From the NCBI RefSeq assembly GCF_003269065.1, contig NZ_QLTA01000007.1:62001-126000 (forward strand): a stretch of 64,000 bases of DNA, read 5' to 3'. The position numbers and the translations under genes are program-made. Within the stretch, counting starts at the first letter, position 1. Each line of letters starts with the position of its first letter. The notes under the pieces were generated by a model. That model was not told the origin of the DNA and did not search any database. It saw nothing but the letters and a program-made list of their open reading frames with translations. Positions 50,355 through 61,660 of the stretch are shown piece by piece. The stretch comes from Paracidovorax anthurii. GTDB lineage: Bacteria; Pseudomonadota; Gammaproteobacteria; Burkholderiales; Burkholderiaceae_C.

Positions 50355-50459
50355 ATACGGTTTCGCCATCAAAAAGATCGCTGCTTCGCTTTGCCGTGCT
50401 GCTGCACTGTCTGCCGCTGCGCGCCTTGGTTTGTTCTCTCTTGGATGGCAAACCCGTAT
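50355..50459. repeat. 105-bp stop-codon-abutting palindromic repeat, copy 3
   Basis: The ends are ATACGGTTTCGCCATC and GATGGCAAACCCGTAT. On the minus strand it begins with the A of the TGA stop of the metallo-hydrolase gene (50459-50461), the same geometry as copies 1 and 2. Confidence 0.88.
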
Positions 50460-51364
50460 CAGCGCGGCGCCTGTCCGAACACGTTGAGCGGAATGCGCAG
50501 GTAGGCGATGCCGTTCGCCTCGGCGGGCGGCAGATGCCCGCCGCGCACGTTCACCTGGATGGACGGCAGCAGCAGCGTGGGGGCTTCCAGGGTGGCGTCG
50601 CGCGCGCGGCGCAGCGCCACGAAGTCGGCCTCGCTGGCCTCGTTGCCCACGTGCAGGTTGTGCCGGCGCTGCGCCTGCACCGTGGTTTCCCAGCGGGGTT
50701 CCCGGCCCTCGGGAGGGTAGTCGTGGCAGACGAACATGCGCGTGTCGCCCGGCAGGGCCAGCAGCCGCTGGATGGAGCGGTACAGCGCGGCCGCGTCGCC
50801 GCCGGGAAAGTCCGCGCGCGCCGTGCCCACGTCGGGCAGGAACAGCGTGTCGCCCACGAACACCGCGCCGTCGATCAGATAGGCCATGTCGGCCGGCGTG
50901 TGGCCGGGCACGCCGATCGCCCGGGCCTCGGTGGCGCCGATGCGGAACACCTCGCCGTCCTCGAAAAGGTGGTCGAACTGGCCGCCGTCCTGCGCGAGCC
51001 CTTCCATGCCGAACAGCGGGCCGAAGGTGTGCTGCACCGTGCGGATGGCCGCGCCGATCGCCACCTGGCCGCCCGCGGCCGCCTGGACGTGGCGCGCGCC
51101 CGAGAGGTGGTCGGCGTGGGCGTGCGTCTCCAGGATCCACTGCACCGCCAGGCCCTCGCCGCGCACGTAGGCGAGCAGCCGGTCGGCCGAGGCGGTGTGC
51201 GTGCGGCCGGCCTTGGGGTCGTAGTCCAGCACCGGGTCGATCACGGCGGCATGGCGCGTGGCGTGGTCCCACACCACGTACGAGACGGTGCCGGTGGCCG
51301 CGTCGAAGAAGGGCTGTACGGTGGTGGCGGGGCCGCGGGAGGCAGGGAGCAGGCGGGAGGGCAT
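50459..51364 (-). CDS. blh: metallo-beta-lactamase-fold hydrolase, BLH/persulfide-dioxygenase-like
   Basis: 301 residues. Metal motif THAHADHLSGA (HxHxDH), then PGHTPADMAYL, VFVGDTLFLPDVG and MFVCHDYPPEGREP. This is the BLH protein of BigR operons, related to ETHE1 persulfide dioxygenase, which oxidises sulfane sulfur with O2 to protect from hydrogen sulfide. It is divergent from the BigR-like regulator and two YeeE-type sulfur transporters, completing the set. The 105-bp repeat directly follows its stop. Confidence 0.88.
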   Translation of the reverse strand: MPSRLLPASRGPATTVQPFFDAATGTVSYVVWDHATRHAAVIDPVLDYDPKAGRTHTASADRLLAYVRGEGLAVQWILETHAHADHLSGARHVQAAAGGQVAIGAAIRTVQHTFGPLFGMEGLAQDGGQFDHLFEDGEVFRIGATEARAIGVPGHTPADMAYLIDGAVFVGDTLFLPDVGTARADFPGGDAAALYRSIQRLLALPGDTRMFVCHDYPPEGREPRWETTVQAQRRHNLHVGNEASEADFVALRRARDATLEAPTLLLPSIQVNVRGGHLPPAEANGIAYLRIPLNVFGQAPR

Positions 51365-51382
51365 GGCGATCTCCGGGTTTTC

Positions 51383-51423
51383 AGTATGTTGATGAATATT
51401 ATGTCTTTCGATATATTGATGTC
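51383..51423. promoter_or_regulatory. AT-rich divergent promoter/operator of the bigR-blh region
   Basis: A strongly AT-rich 40-bp stretch containing TTGATGAATATTATG and ATATATTGATG between blh and bigR. Its position and composition fit a BigR site that also covers the -10 regions. Confidence 0.5.
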
Positions 51424-51450
51424 AAACGACGCACCCCGCGAATCCCGGCC

Positions 51451-51783
51451 ATGACCTCTCCTCCCTCCGACCCGCAGGCTTCCCTCGATCCCCAGGCGCT
51501 GCGCCAGGCGGCCTCGCAGGCCGTGGCGGCGCTCAAGGTGCTGGCCAACGAAGACCGGCTGCTGCTGCTGTGCCAGCTCTCCCAGGGCGAGATGTGCGTG
51601 AGCGACCTGGAGGCGCGCCTCGACATCCGCCAGCCCACCCTGTCGCAGCAGCTCGGCGTGCTGCGCAACCAGGGCGTGGTGGCCACGCGGCGCGAGGGCA
51701 AGAACATCCATTACCGCGTGGCCGATCCCGCGCTGCTCGACATCCTGGCGGTGCTCTACCGCCTCTACTGCCCCAAGGAGTGA
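51451..51783 (+). CDS. bigR: ArsR-family persulfide sensor, BigR/SqrR-like
   Basis: 110 residues, winged helix (about 25-100; EARLDIRQPTLSQQLGVLRN). Two of the cysteines match the redox pair of BigR/SqrR: Cys41 (LLLLCQLSQ) and Cys107 (RLYCPKE); Cys49 is extra. It senses sulfane sulfur by forming a polysulfide bridge and then releases DNA. It is followed after 4 bp by two YeeE-type genes and is divergent from blh. Confidence 0.87.
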   Translation: MTSPPSDPQASLDPQALRQAASQAVAALKVLANEDRLLLLCQLSQGEMCVSDLEARLDIRQPTLSQQLGVLRNQGVVATRREGKNIHYRVADPALLDILAVLYRLYCPKE

Positions 51784-51787
51784 TCCC

Positions 51788-52231
51788 ATGCCCGCCATCG
51801 ACTGGCCATCCTTCACCCCCGGCGCGGCGCTCGCGGGCGGGGTGCTCATCGGCCTTGCGGCCGGGGCCTTCATGCTGCTGTCGGGCCGCATCGCCGGCAT
51901 CAGCGGCGTGCTGGGCGGCCTGCTGCGCCCGGCGCGCGGCGACGTGGGCTGGCGCGCTGCATTCGTGATCGGGCTGGTGGCGTCGCCCTGGCTCTATGCC
52001 CTGTTCGCCCCCGTGCCGCTGCCGCGCATCGGGGCGGGCACGGGCTGGCTGGTGGCCGCGGGCCTGCTCGTGGGGGTGGGCACGAGGGTGGGCTCGGGCT
52101 GCACCAGCGGCCACGGGGTGTGCGGGCTCTCGCGCCTGTCGGGCCGGTCGCTTGCGGCCACGCTGGTGTTCATGCTTGCCGGCATGGCCACGGTGTACGT
52201 GCTGCGCCATGTGATGGCGGGGCACGCCTGA
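51788..52231 (+). CDS. YeeE/YedE-family membrane protein, PmpA-like half transporter
   Basis: 147 residues, about four membrane helices. The thiosulfate/sulfur-transport signature is GLLVGVGTRVGSGCTSGHGV with the conserved Cys, and GVCGLSRLSGRS. It is a half-size YeeE protein that pairs with the next gene. In BigR operons the two halves are thought to move sulfur compounds across the inner membrane. Confidence 0.87.
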   Translation: MPAIDWPSFTPGAALAGGVLIGLAAGAFMLLSGRIAGISGVLGGLLRPARGDVGWRAAFVIGLVASPWLYALFAPVPLPRIGAGTGWLVAAGLLVGVGTRVGSGCTSGHGVCGLSRLSGRSLAATLVFMLAGMATVYVLRHVMAGHA

Positions 52232-52265
52232 GCGCGCCGCAGATTTGCACCCTGGAAAGGACCGG

Positions 52266-52694
52266 ATGATGTGGAACGTTTTCGTGGCCCTGGGCGTGGG
52301 CCTGCTTTTCGGCCTGGGGCTGATCGTCTCGGGCATGGCCGATCCGGCCAAGGTGCTCGGGTTTCTCGACGTCGCGGGCCCCTGGGACCCCTCGCTCGCC
52401 TTCGTGATGGGCGGGGCTGTGGGCGTGGGCCTCGTGGCCTTCGCGGTGGCGCGGCGGCGGGCGCGCACGCTGCGCGGCACGCCCCTGCACCTGCCGGCCG
52501 CGCGCGGCGTGGATGCGCGGCTGCTGGGCGGCGCTCTGCTCTTCGGCATCGGCTGGGGGCTGGCGGGCTTTTGCCCCGGCCCCGCGTTGGTGGCGCTGGG
52601 CATGGGCGAGCGCGGTGCGCTGGTGTTCGTGGCGGCCATGGTGGCGGGCATGGCGCTGTTCGAGGGGCTGGAGCGCCTGCGGCCGCGCCGCTGA
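52266..52694 (+). CDS. YeeE/YedE-family membrane protein, PmpB-like half transporter
   Basis: 142 residues from ATG 52266 (a second ATG follows at once). About four membrane helices with GLIVSGMADPAKVLGFLD and GIGWGLAGFCPGPALVALG, where the conserved Cys sits in GFCPG. It is the second half of the sulfur transporter pair, 34 bp after the first. Confidence 0.87.
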   Translation: MMWNVFVALGVGLLFGLGLIVSGMADPAKVLGFLDVAGPWDPSLAFVMGGAVGVGLVAFAVARRRARTLRGTPLHLPAARGVDARLLGGALLFGIGWGLAGFCPGPALVALGMGERGALVFVAAMVAGMALFEGLERLRPRR

Positions 52695-52710
52695 CACGCC
52701 GGAGGTGCCC

Positions 52711-53379
52711 ATGCTGCCGCACGATGTCCTCGCATCCGGTGTCCCTGCCTGGATGGGCGCCGTGGCAACGCTGGCCGTGCCCCTGGCCTACGAGGCCTGG
52801 TCCGCCGCGGTGTCCCGGCGCCATCCCGGAACGCGCGCCCGCGGGGCCCATGCCCGCCTGCGCACCGATTGGCTGGATGCCGTGTCGGCCCAGCCCGGCT
52901 CGGAGATACTGGCCGTGCAGACGCTGCGCAACGCCCTCATGTCGGCCACCATGGCGGCGTCCACGGCGATGCTGGGCCTGATGGGCGCGGTCGGCATTGC
53001 CGCGCCCTCGCTGCGCGCCTTGCTCCAGGGCGGGGCGGATGCGCGGGGTGCCGCCGGCGCGCCAGGGGTCCTGCTGGAAGTGGCGCTGCTGACCTTGCTG
53101 TGCGCGTCACTCACCGCGCTCGTGATGGCCGTGCGCCACTACCACCATGCGGGCTTCGTGGCCGGCATGCCGGTCGGCTCGCCCGCGCGGCTGCGCTGGA
53201 CGCCTGCCGGGCAGGACCACCTGCGCAAGGCGGGCGGCTTCTACAGCCGGGGGCTGCGCTGGCTGGTGTTCGTGGTGCCCGTGATCGGCGGCCTGCTGCA
53301 TCCGGCGATGGGACCGCTGGTGGCCGTGGCGCTGGTGGCGGGGCTGGTGCGCTGGGACGCCGCAGGCACCACGGACTGA
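52711..53379 (+). CDS. DUF599 family membrane protein
   Basis: 222 residues from ATG 52711 with GGAGG upstream. About four membrane helices. The DUF599 pattern includes AVQTLRNALMSATMAASTAM and FYSRGLRWLVFVVPVIGGLL. Function unknown. It follows the sulfur transporter by 16 bp but is probably not part of that system. Confidence 0.8.
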   Translation: MLPHDVLASGVPAWMGAVATLAVPLAYEAWSAAVSRRHPGTRARGAHARLRTDWLDAVSAQPGSEILAVQTLRNALMSATMAASTAMLGLMGAVGIAAPSLRALLQGGADARGAAGAPGVLLEVALLTLLCASLTALVMAVRHYHHAGFVAGMPVGSPARLRWTPAGQDHLRKAGGFYSRGLRWLVFVVPVIGGLLHPAMGPLVAVALVAGLVRWDAAGTTD

Positions 53380-53455
53380 CGGCCTGCGCAGGCCGAGAAG
53401 CACCGCGTCGTTTCTGGACGCGGGCCCCTGCCCCTAAAAAGTCTATTGGCCCGAC

Positions 53456-54013
53456 TCAGAACGGGATGTCGTCGTCCATGTCGTCGAAGCCCGAGGCCGC
53501 GCGCGGCGGCTGGGCCACGGGTGCCGGTGCGGGGGCCGGGCGCGGGGCCGGCCGGGGCGCCGCGGCGGCGGGGGGCGGAGCCGGGCGGCGCGCGGGGGCG
53601 CTGTCGTAGCCGCCGTCGTTGCTGCCGTAGCCGCTGTCCTCGTAGCCGCCCTGGCCGCCACCCGGGCCGCCCATGCCCTGGCGGCTGCCCAGCATTTGCA
53701 TGGTGTCGGCGCGGATTTCGGTGGTGTACTTTTCCTGGCCGGTCTGGTCCGTCCACTTGCGGGTGCGCAGGCTGCCTTCCACATAGACCTGCGAGCCCTT
53801 GCGCAGGTACTGGCCCACGATCTCGGCCAGGCGGCCGTTGAACACCACGCGGTGCCACTCGGTGGCTTCCTTGTTCTCGCCGCTGTTCTTGTCGCGCCAG
53901 CGGTCGGTGGTGGCGATGGTGACGTTGGCGACCTGGTCGCCGCTCGGGAAGGTGCGCATCTCGGGGTCGCGCCCGAGGTTGCCGACGATGATGACTTTGT
54001 TGACGGATGCCAT
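53456..54013 (-). CDS. ssb: single-stranded DNA-binding protein
   Basis: 185 residues. The OB fold (about 1-110) starts [20 protein letters not shown] and includes [20 protein letters not shown]. It is followed by a Gly/Ala/Pro-rich flexible linker and the acidic tip DDMDDDIPF, which recruits repair and replication partners. It belongs to the usual uvrA-MFS-ssb neighbourhood, here separated by the ClC gene. Confidence 0.95.
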   Translation of the reverse strand: MASVNKVIIVGNLGRDPEMRTFPSGDQVANVTIATTDRWRDKNSGENKEATEWHRVVFNGRLAEIVGQYLRKGSQVYVEGSLRTRKWTDQTGQEKYTTEIRADTMQMLGSRQGMGGPGGGQGGYEDSGYGSNDGGYDSAPARRPAPPPAAAAPRPAPRPAPAPAPVAQPPRAASGFDDMDDDIPF

Positions 54014-54204
54014 GGCGGTGAGGGGCCTGTAGAGAATGGTGGTGAAGAGGCACTACGGCCTGCGCGGCGCCGGGGGCCGCGTGGGAGAGCGGGGATTGTG
54101 CCCCAAGCCGCCCGGGCCGTGCGCGCTCCGGCGGCCATGCCCGCGGGCGCGGCGTGGAACAATGGCCCGCCGCCATCCTCCGCGGATCTTCCGCCTGCCC
54201 GCCC

Positions 54205-55566
54205 ATGCAAAGAGAACCCGATTTCCTGGACAACCTCCGCTCGGAGCTGCGCGACGGCCGCCGCTGGATGGAGCGCAGCATCGTGCTGGCCTACGCGGTG
54301 GCGGCGGGCCTGTGCGTGGTGGCGTTCACGCTGGTGGCCGAGTGGGCGTTCGAGGTCTTCCAGAAGGTCTATCACTGGCAGGGCGGCTGGGCCGTGCTGG
54401 TGTGGACGCCCGCCATCACGGCGGCCGTGGTGTGGGCCACCCGGCGCTGGGCGCCCAGCGCCGCGGGCTCGGGCATTCCGCAGGTGGTCGCCGCGCTGGA
54501 GCCGGGCCTGACCACGCCGCAGCGCGGCCGCTTCGTGTCGCTGCGGCTCTCGCTCGCCAAGATCGTGCTGACCGGCATGGCCTTTCTCGCCGGGCTGTCC
54601 ACCGGCCGCGAGGGGCCGTCGGTGCAGGTGGCGGCGGGGGTGATGCACCATGCGCGGCGCTGGTTCGGCCCGCGCTCGGGCATCACGGCCCATGCGCTGC
54701 TGGTGGCGGGCGGGGCGGCGGGCATCGCGGCGGCCTTCAATGCGCCGCTGGCGGGGGTGGTGTTCGCCATCGAGGAGCTGTCGCGCAAGCTCGAATCGCG
54801 CAGCAGCGGCCTCATCATCGCGGCCATCGTGCTGTCGGGGCTCATGGGGGTGTCGGTGTTCGGCAATCTCAGCTACTTCGGCCGCATCCAGGTGCCGCGC
54901 TTGGGCTGGGACGCGCTGCTGCCGGGTTTGGGCGTGGCGCTGGCCTGCGGCGTGCTCGGCGGCCTGTTCGCCAAGCTCATGGCGATCTCGCTCACGGGGG
55001 CGCCCGACCGCTTCAACCGCTGGCGCGCGCGCTGGCCCGTCCGCTTCGCGGCGGCGGGCGGGCTGGCGGTGGCGGTGATCGGCCTCGTGACGGGCGGCGC
55101 CACCTTCGGCGCGGGGTCGGAGGCGGTCAAGCACATGCTGGCGGGCCAGGCCGACGTGCCGGCCTTCTACGTGACGCTGAAGTTCATCGCCACGTGGCTC
55201 TCGGCCTGGGTGGGCGTGCCGGGCGGCATCTTCGCGCCCTCGCTCTCGATTGGCGCGGGCGTGGGGCACAACGTGGCGCTGTTGGCGGGCGGCGACATCG
55301 CTCCGGCCCTGATCGCGATGGGCATGGCCGCGTTTCTGGCGGCGGTGACGCAGGCGCCGCTCACGGCCTTCATCATCGTGATGGAGATGGTGGACGGGCA
55401 CGCGCTGGTGCTGAGCCTCATGGCCTCGGCCATGCTCGCGAGCCTGGTGTCGCGCATGGTGGCGCGGCCACTTTATGAAACGCTGGCGGCCGCCATGCTG
55501 AGCGCCGCGCACCTGCCCGAGGCGCCCGCCGCCCCGGTGGACACCTCTCCGCCGCCGAGGCCGTGA
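54205..55566 (+). CDS. ClC-family chloride channel/antiporter
   Basis: 453 residues from ATG 54205. ClC filter motifs in order: GSGIPQVVAALE, GREGPSVQVAAG with the gating Glu, and GGIFAPSLSIGAGVG. The AIEELSRK segment keeps a Glu in the position used for proton coupling in E. coli ClcA, so H+/Cl- exchange is likely. There are no CBS domains. A roughly 35-residue Pro-rich tail. Confidence 0.9.
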   Translation: MQREPDFLDNLRSELRDGRRWMERSIVLAYAVAAGLCVVAFTLVAEWAFEVFQKVYHWQGGWAVLVWTPAITAAVVWATRRWAPSAAGSGIPQVVAALEPGLTTPQRGRFVSLRLSLAKIVLTGMAFLAGLSTGREGPSVQVAAGVMHHARRWFGPRSGITAHALLVAGGAAGIAAAFNAPLAGVVFAIEELSRKLESRSSGLIIAAIVLSGLMGVSVFGNLSYFGRIQVPRLGWDALLPGLGVALACGVLGGLFAKLMAISLTGAPDRFNRWRARWPVRFAAAGGLAVAVIGLVTGGATFGAGSEAVKHMLAGQADVPAFYVTLKFIATWLSAWVGVPGGIFAPSLSIGAGVGHNVALLAGGDIAPALIAMGMAAFLAAVTQAPLTAFIIVMEMVDGHALVLSLMASAMLASLVSRMVARPLYETLAAAMLSAAHLPEAPAAPVDTSPPPRP

Positions 55567-55578
55567 ATACCGCGGCGG

Positions 55579-56766
55579 CTACCGGGCGCGCGTGCCCTGC
55601 CGCGCCACGGGCCGCATGCCCCAGGCCGCGGCCAGCCACGCAAGGCACAGCAGCGCCGTGACCGCGAAGAGGCTGGGCGCGCCGCCCCAGCGCACCAGCG
55701 CGCCGCCCAGCGCGCCGCCCGCGAACAGGCCCAGCGACTGCAGGGTGTTGTAGGCGCCCAGGGCCGCGCCGCGCACGGCCGGCGGCGCGGTGCGCGAGAC
55801 GAGGCTGGGCTGGCTGGCCTCCAGCGCGTTGAAGCCGCAGAAAAAGAGGAACAGCAGCCCGCCCAGGGCCCACAGGCCCGGCGGCGTGCCGGCCGCGGCG
55901 AGGGCGCCCAGCCCCGCCTGCACCAGCAGCACGAGGCCGATCGCGCCCAGCAGCGCGCCGCGCAGCCGCCCGGCGCGCTCCAGCGCGAACAGCCCGCCCA
56001 TGGCGGCGAAGGACAGCACCACGGCCGGCAGGTAGAGGTGCCAGTGGTCGCTCTTGGGCAGGCCGGCCTGCACGAGCAGGGCGGGCACGGCCACCCACAT
56101 CGAGAGCTGCACGGTGTGCAGCACGAACACGCCCAGGTTCAGGCGCAGCAGGTCGGCGTGGCGCCACACGTCGGCGAGGCGCCCGCGCGGCGCGTCGGCA
56201 TGGCGCGCGGGCTCGGGTGGCACCACCCAGAGCACCACGGCGATGCCGGCCAGCGCCAGCAGGCCGGTGAGGCCGAAGATGCCGGGCAGGCCGAAGCGCG
56301 CCGCCAGCGGCGGGCCGGCCACGAGCGCCACGGCGAACATGAGCCCGATGCTGCCGCCCACGAGGGCCATGGCCTTGGTGCGCACGCCGTCGCGCGTCTG
56401 GTCGGCCAGCAGTGCGGTGACGGCGGCGGAGACGGCCCCCGCGCCCTGCAGCGCCCGGCCCGCGAGCAGCCCCGTGAGCGAGTCGGCCAACGCCGCCAGC
56501 AGGCTGCCGGCCGCGAACACGAGCAGCCCCAGCACGATGACGCGCTTGCGCCCGAAGCGGTCGGAGGCCATGCCCAGCGGCAGCTGCAGCACGGCCTGGG
56601 TGAGTCCGTAGATGCCCATCGCCAGCCCCACCAGGGCCGGGTCGTCGCCCCCGGGGTACTTGCGCGCCTCCAGCGCGAACACCGGCAGCACCAGGAAGAG
56701 CCCCAGCATGCGCAGGGCGAAGATGAGCGCCAGCGCCAGGCTGGAGCGGCGCTCCAGCGGAGTCAT
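55579..56766 (-). CDS. MFS transporter
   Basis: 395 residues from ATG 56766; an in-frame TTG at 56835 would add 23 Pro/Ser-rich residues. Twelve membrane helices. The MFS loop motif is [16 protein letters not shown] between helices 2 and 3. It belongs to the small-molecule/drug exporter type found next to uvrA and ssb in Comamonadaceae. The substrate is unknown. Confidence 0.87.
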   Translation of the reverse strand: MTPLERRSSLALALIFALRMLGLFLVLPVFALEARKYPGGDDPALVGLAMGIYGLTQAVLQLPLGMASDRFGRKRVIVLGLLVFAAGSLLAALADSLTGLLAGRALQGAGAVSAAVTALLADQTRDGVRTKAMALVGGSIGLMFAVALVAGPPLAARFGLPGIFGLTGLLALAGIAVVLWVVPPEPARHADAPRGRLADVWRHADLLRLNLGVFVLHTVQLSMWVAVPALLVQAGLPKSDHWHLYLPAVVLSFAAMGGLFALERAGRLRGALLGAIGLVLLVQAGLGALAAAGTPPGLWALGGLLFLFFCGFNALEASQPSLVSRTAPPAVRGAALGAYNTLQSLGLFAGGALGGALVRWGGAPSLFAVTALLCLAWLAAAWGMRPVARQGTRAR

Positions 56767-56971
56767 GGTGGTGGCGGGGTGGGGGCCGCTGGACGGTGGC
56801 GAGGGCGGCGAGGTTTCCGGCACGGCAGTGGGCAAGGGAGTGCGAGCGATGGGACAGGACGGGAAGGGCGATTCTCGCCCATCGGCCCCGGGCCGCCTTC
56901 CCGGCCGCGCCGCTGCGGCGAAAGGGCCGCTCGCCTATCATGGTGGGTTTCCCCGCCCGGAGCCGATTCCC

Positions 56972-60091
<3,120 letters not shown>

Positions 60092-60094
<3 letters not shown>

Positions 60095-60115
60095 GAGCCT
60101 GAACACGCCCTGAAA
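60092..60115. repeat. TGAGA-GAACA-CTGAA short repeat, copy 3
   Basis: TGAGAGCCTGAACACG followed by CCCTGAAA, beginning with the TGA stop of uvrA. It closely matches 31293-31316. Confidence 0.6.
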
Positions 60116-60139
60116 GTGGTTTCAGGGCCTGGGGGCCTC

Positions 60140-60185
60140 CATGTCGCCGGTTTTGCTCGATAGTTTGCTATTTAAAGAGTAGCAA
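60140..60185. repeat. ATGTCGCC/TTGCTAT hairpin repeat, copy D
   Basis: CATGTCGCCGG, then TTGCTAT (60165-60171) and GTAGCAA (60179-60185). It ends exactly before the complement of the TGA stop of the DUF1501 gene (60186-60188). Confidence 0.8.
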
Positions 60186-61631
60186 TCAGCCCATGAAGCC
60201 CAGGTCGATCGGGTAGGCCGATCCGCCGAAATTGCCGATCCGGGGCAGCACGCCGGTCAGCTCGGTGTTCGCCACGCCGAACCAGCGCGCCAGGGTGGCG
60301 GCGTACTGGTCCACGGCGGTGCCGGGCAGCAGCCGGCCCTGGCCCACGTGCCACTGGTCCTCGCTGCCGCTGCCGTTGCCCACGCTGATGGGCGGCGGCG
60401 CGCCGTAGAACGCGGCGCCGCGCACCGCGCCGCCCACGACGAAGTGGTGGTTGCCCCAGCCGTGGTCGGAGCCGTCGCCGTTGGAGGTGAGCGTGCGGCC
60501 GAAGTCCGAGGCGGTGAAGGCCGTGACCTTGTCGGCCACGCCCAGCTCCACCGTGGCGGCGTGGAACGCCGCCATGGCGCTGCTCACGCGGTCGAGCAGC
60601 ACGGCCTGGGTGGCGATGAGGTTGTCGTGCAGGTCGAACCCGCCCAGCGACACGAAGAACACCTGCCGCCTCGTGCCCAGCGCGCCGCGCGCGGCGATCA
60701 GCCGCGCCACCACCTTGAGCTGGTCGGCCAGCGAGTTGCCGGTGGGGAAGGCCGTGGACAGGCTGGTGCTGGCGAGCGCGCCGGAGATCTGCCCCTCCGC
60801 GCCGATGGAGCGCTGCGTCACGCGCGCGTATTCCGATTCCAGCGCGTGGCTGCTGGCCGCCTGCACCAGCTCGCCGAGCAGGCCGCGCACGGCGCTGGAG
60901 CCATAGACGTTGTTCTTCACGCCGTTGATGGGCACGGCGCCGCTGGGGCTGATCTGGTATTGCAGCGCCTGGTCGCCCGAGAGGAAGACGGCGTTGCCGC
61001 TGGCCGAGATGCAGGTGAAGAGCGAGGTGGCGTTGGACGAGAGCGCGAGGTCGCCCAGGTTGCCGCCCCAGCCCACGGTGGAGCCCTCGGCGCCCTGCGA
61101 CTGCCAGACCGATTGCTGGTCGTTGTGCGAGAAGAGCTTGGGCGGCAGCGGGTAGTTGCGCCGGTCGGCGCTGGCGTACTGCGCGCGCGTGAGCGGCACC
61201 ATCAGCGGCCCCACGTTGAGCTGCACGGCCGCGCGGCCGCTGTTGAAGAGGCCCGCCATGCCGGTCATGGCCGGGTGCAGTGCGTACTGCTGGCCGCCCG
61301 CGAGCGGCGCGCTGGGCTGCAGCAGCGTGCCGCCCAGCGCGGCGCGCCCGAGCGCGATGCCGCCGGCCGCGCCGTCGGCGCCGCCGCCCCGGATGGCGGC
61401 GTACTGGGCGTAGCGCGTGCTGTCGTAGGCCACGACGGTGTTGGCGTAGTCGCAGCCGCCGAAGAGGAAGACGCACACCAGCGCCTTGTAGTCGCTGGCC
61501 TCGAAGGCGGCGGCCTCGCCCAGGGCCGCGAGGTTGAGGGCGAAGGGCAGCGCGGTGCCGGTGGCGGCGAGCTGGGCCGAGCGCCGCAGGAAGGCGCGGC
61601 GGGTGTGGCGGGCGGGGTCGATGAAGGGCAT
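60186..61631 (-). CDS. DUF1501 family protein, Tat-type export signal
   Basis: 481 residues from ATG 61631. The N-terminus HTRRAFLRRSAQLAATG, followed by a hydrophobic stretch, is a twin-arginine-like signal. The sulfatase-like DUF1501 fold shows VFLFGGCDYANTVV, SHNDQQSVWQSQG, VSLGGFDLHDNL, TASDFGRTLTSNGDGSDHGW, and a C-terminal LPRIGNFGG. It pairs with the DUF1800 gene upstream on the same strand (29 bp), a conserved pair thought to act on extracytoplasmic material. The exact reaction is unknown. Confidence 0.88.
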   Translation of the reverse strand: MPFIDPARHTRRAFLRRSAQLAATGTALPFALNLAALGEAAAFEASDYKALVCVFLFGGCDYANTVVAYDSTRYAQYAAIRGGGADGAAGGIALGRAALGGTLLQPSAPLAGGQQYALHPAMTGMAGLFNSGRAAVQLNVGPLMVPLTRAQYASADRRNYPLPPKLFSHNDQQSVWQSQGAEGSTVGWGGNLGDLALSSNATSLFTCISASGNAVFLSGDQALQYQISPSGAVPINGVKNNVYGSSAVRGLLGELVQAASSHALESEYARVTQRSIGAEGQISGALASTSLSTAFPTGNSLADQLKVVARLIAARGALGTRRQVFFVSLGGFDLHDNLIATQAVLLDRVSSAMAAFHAATVELGVADKVTAFTASDFGRTLTSNGDGSDHGWGNHHFVVGGAVRGAAFYGAPPPISVGNGSGSEDQWHVGQGRLLPGTAVDQYAATLARWFGVANTELTGVLPRIGNFGGSAYPIDLGFMG

Positions 61632-61660
61632 GGTCGTGCTCCGGGGGCGGGGTGCGGCGG

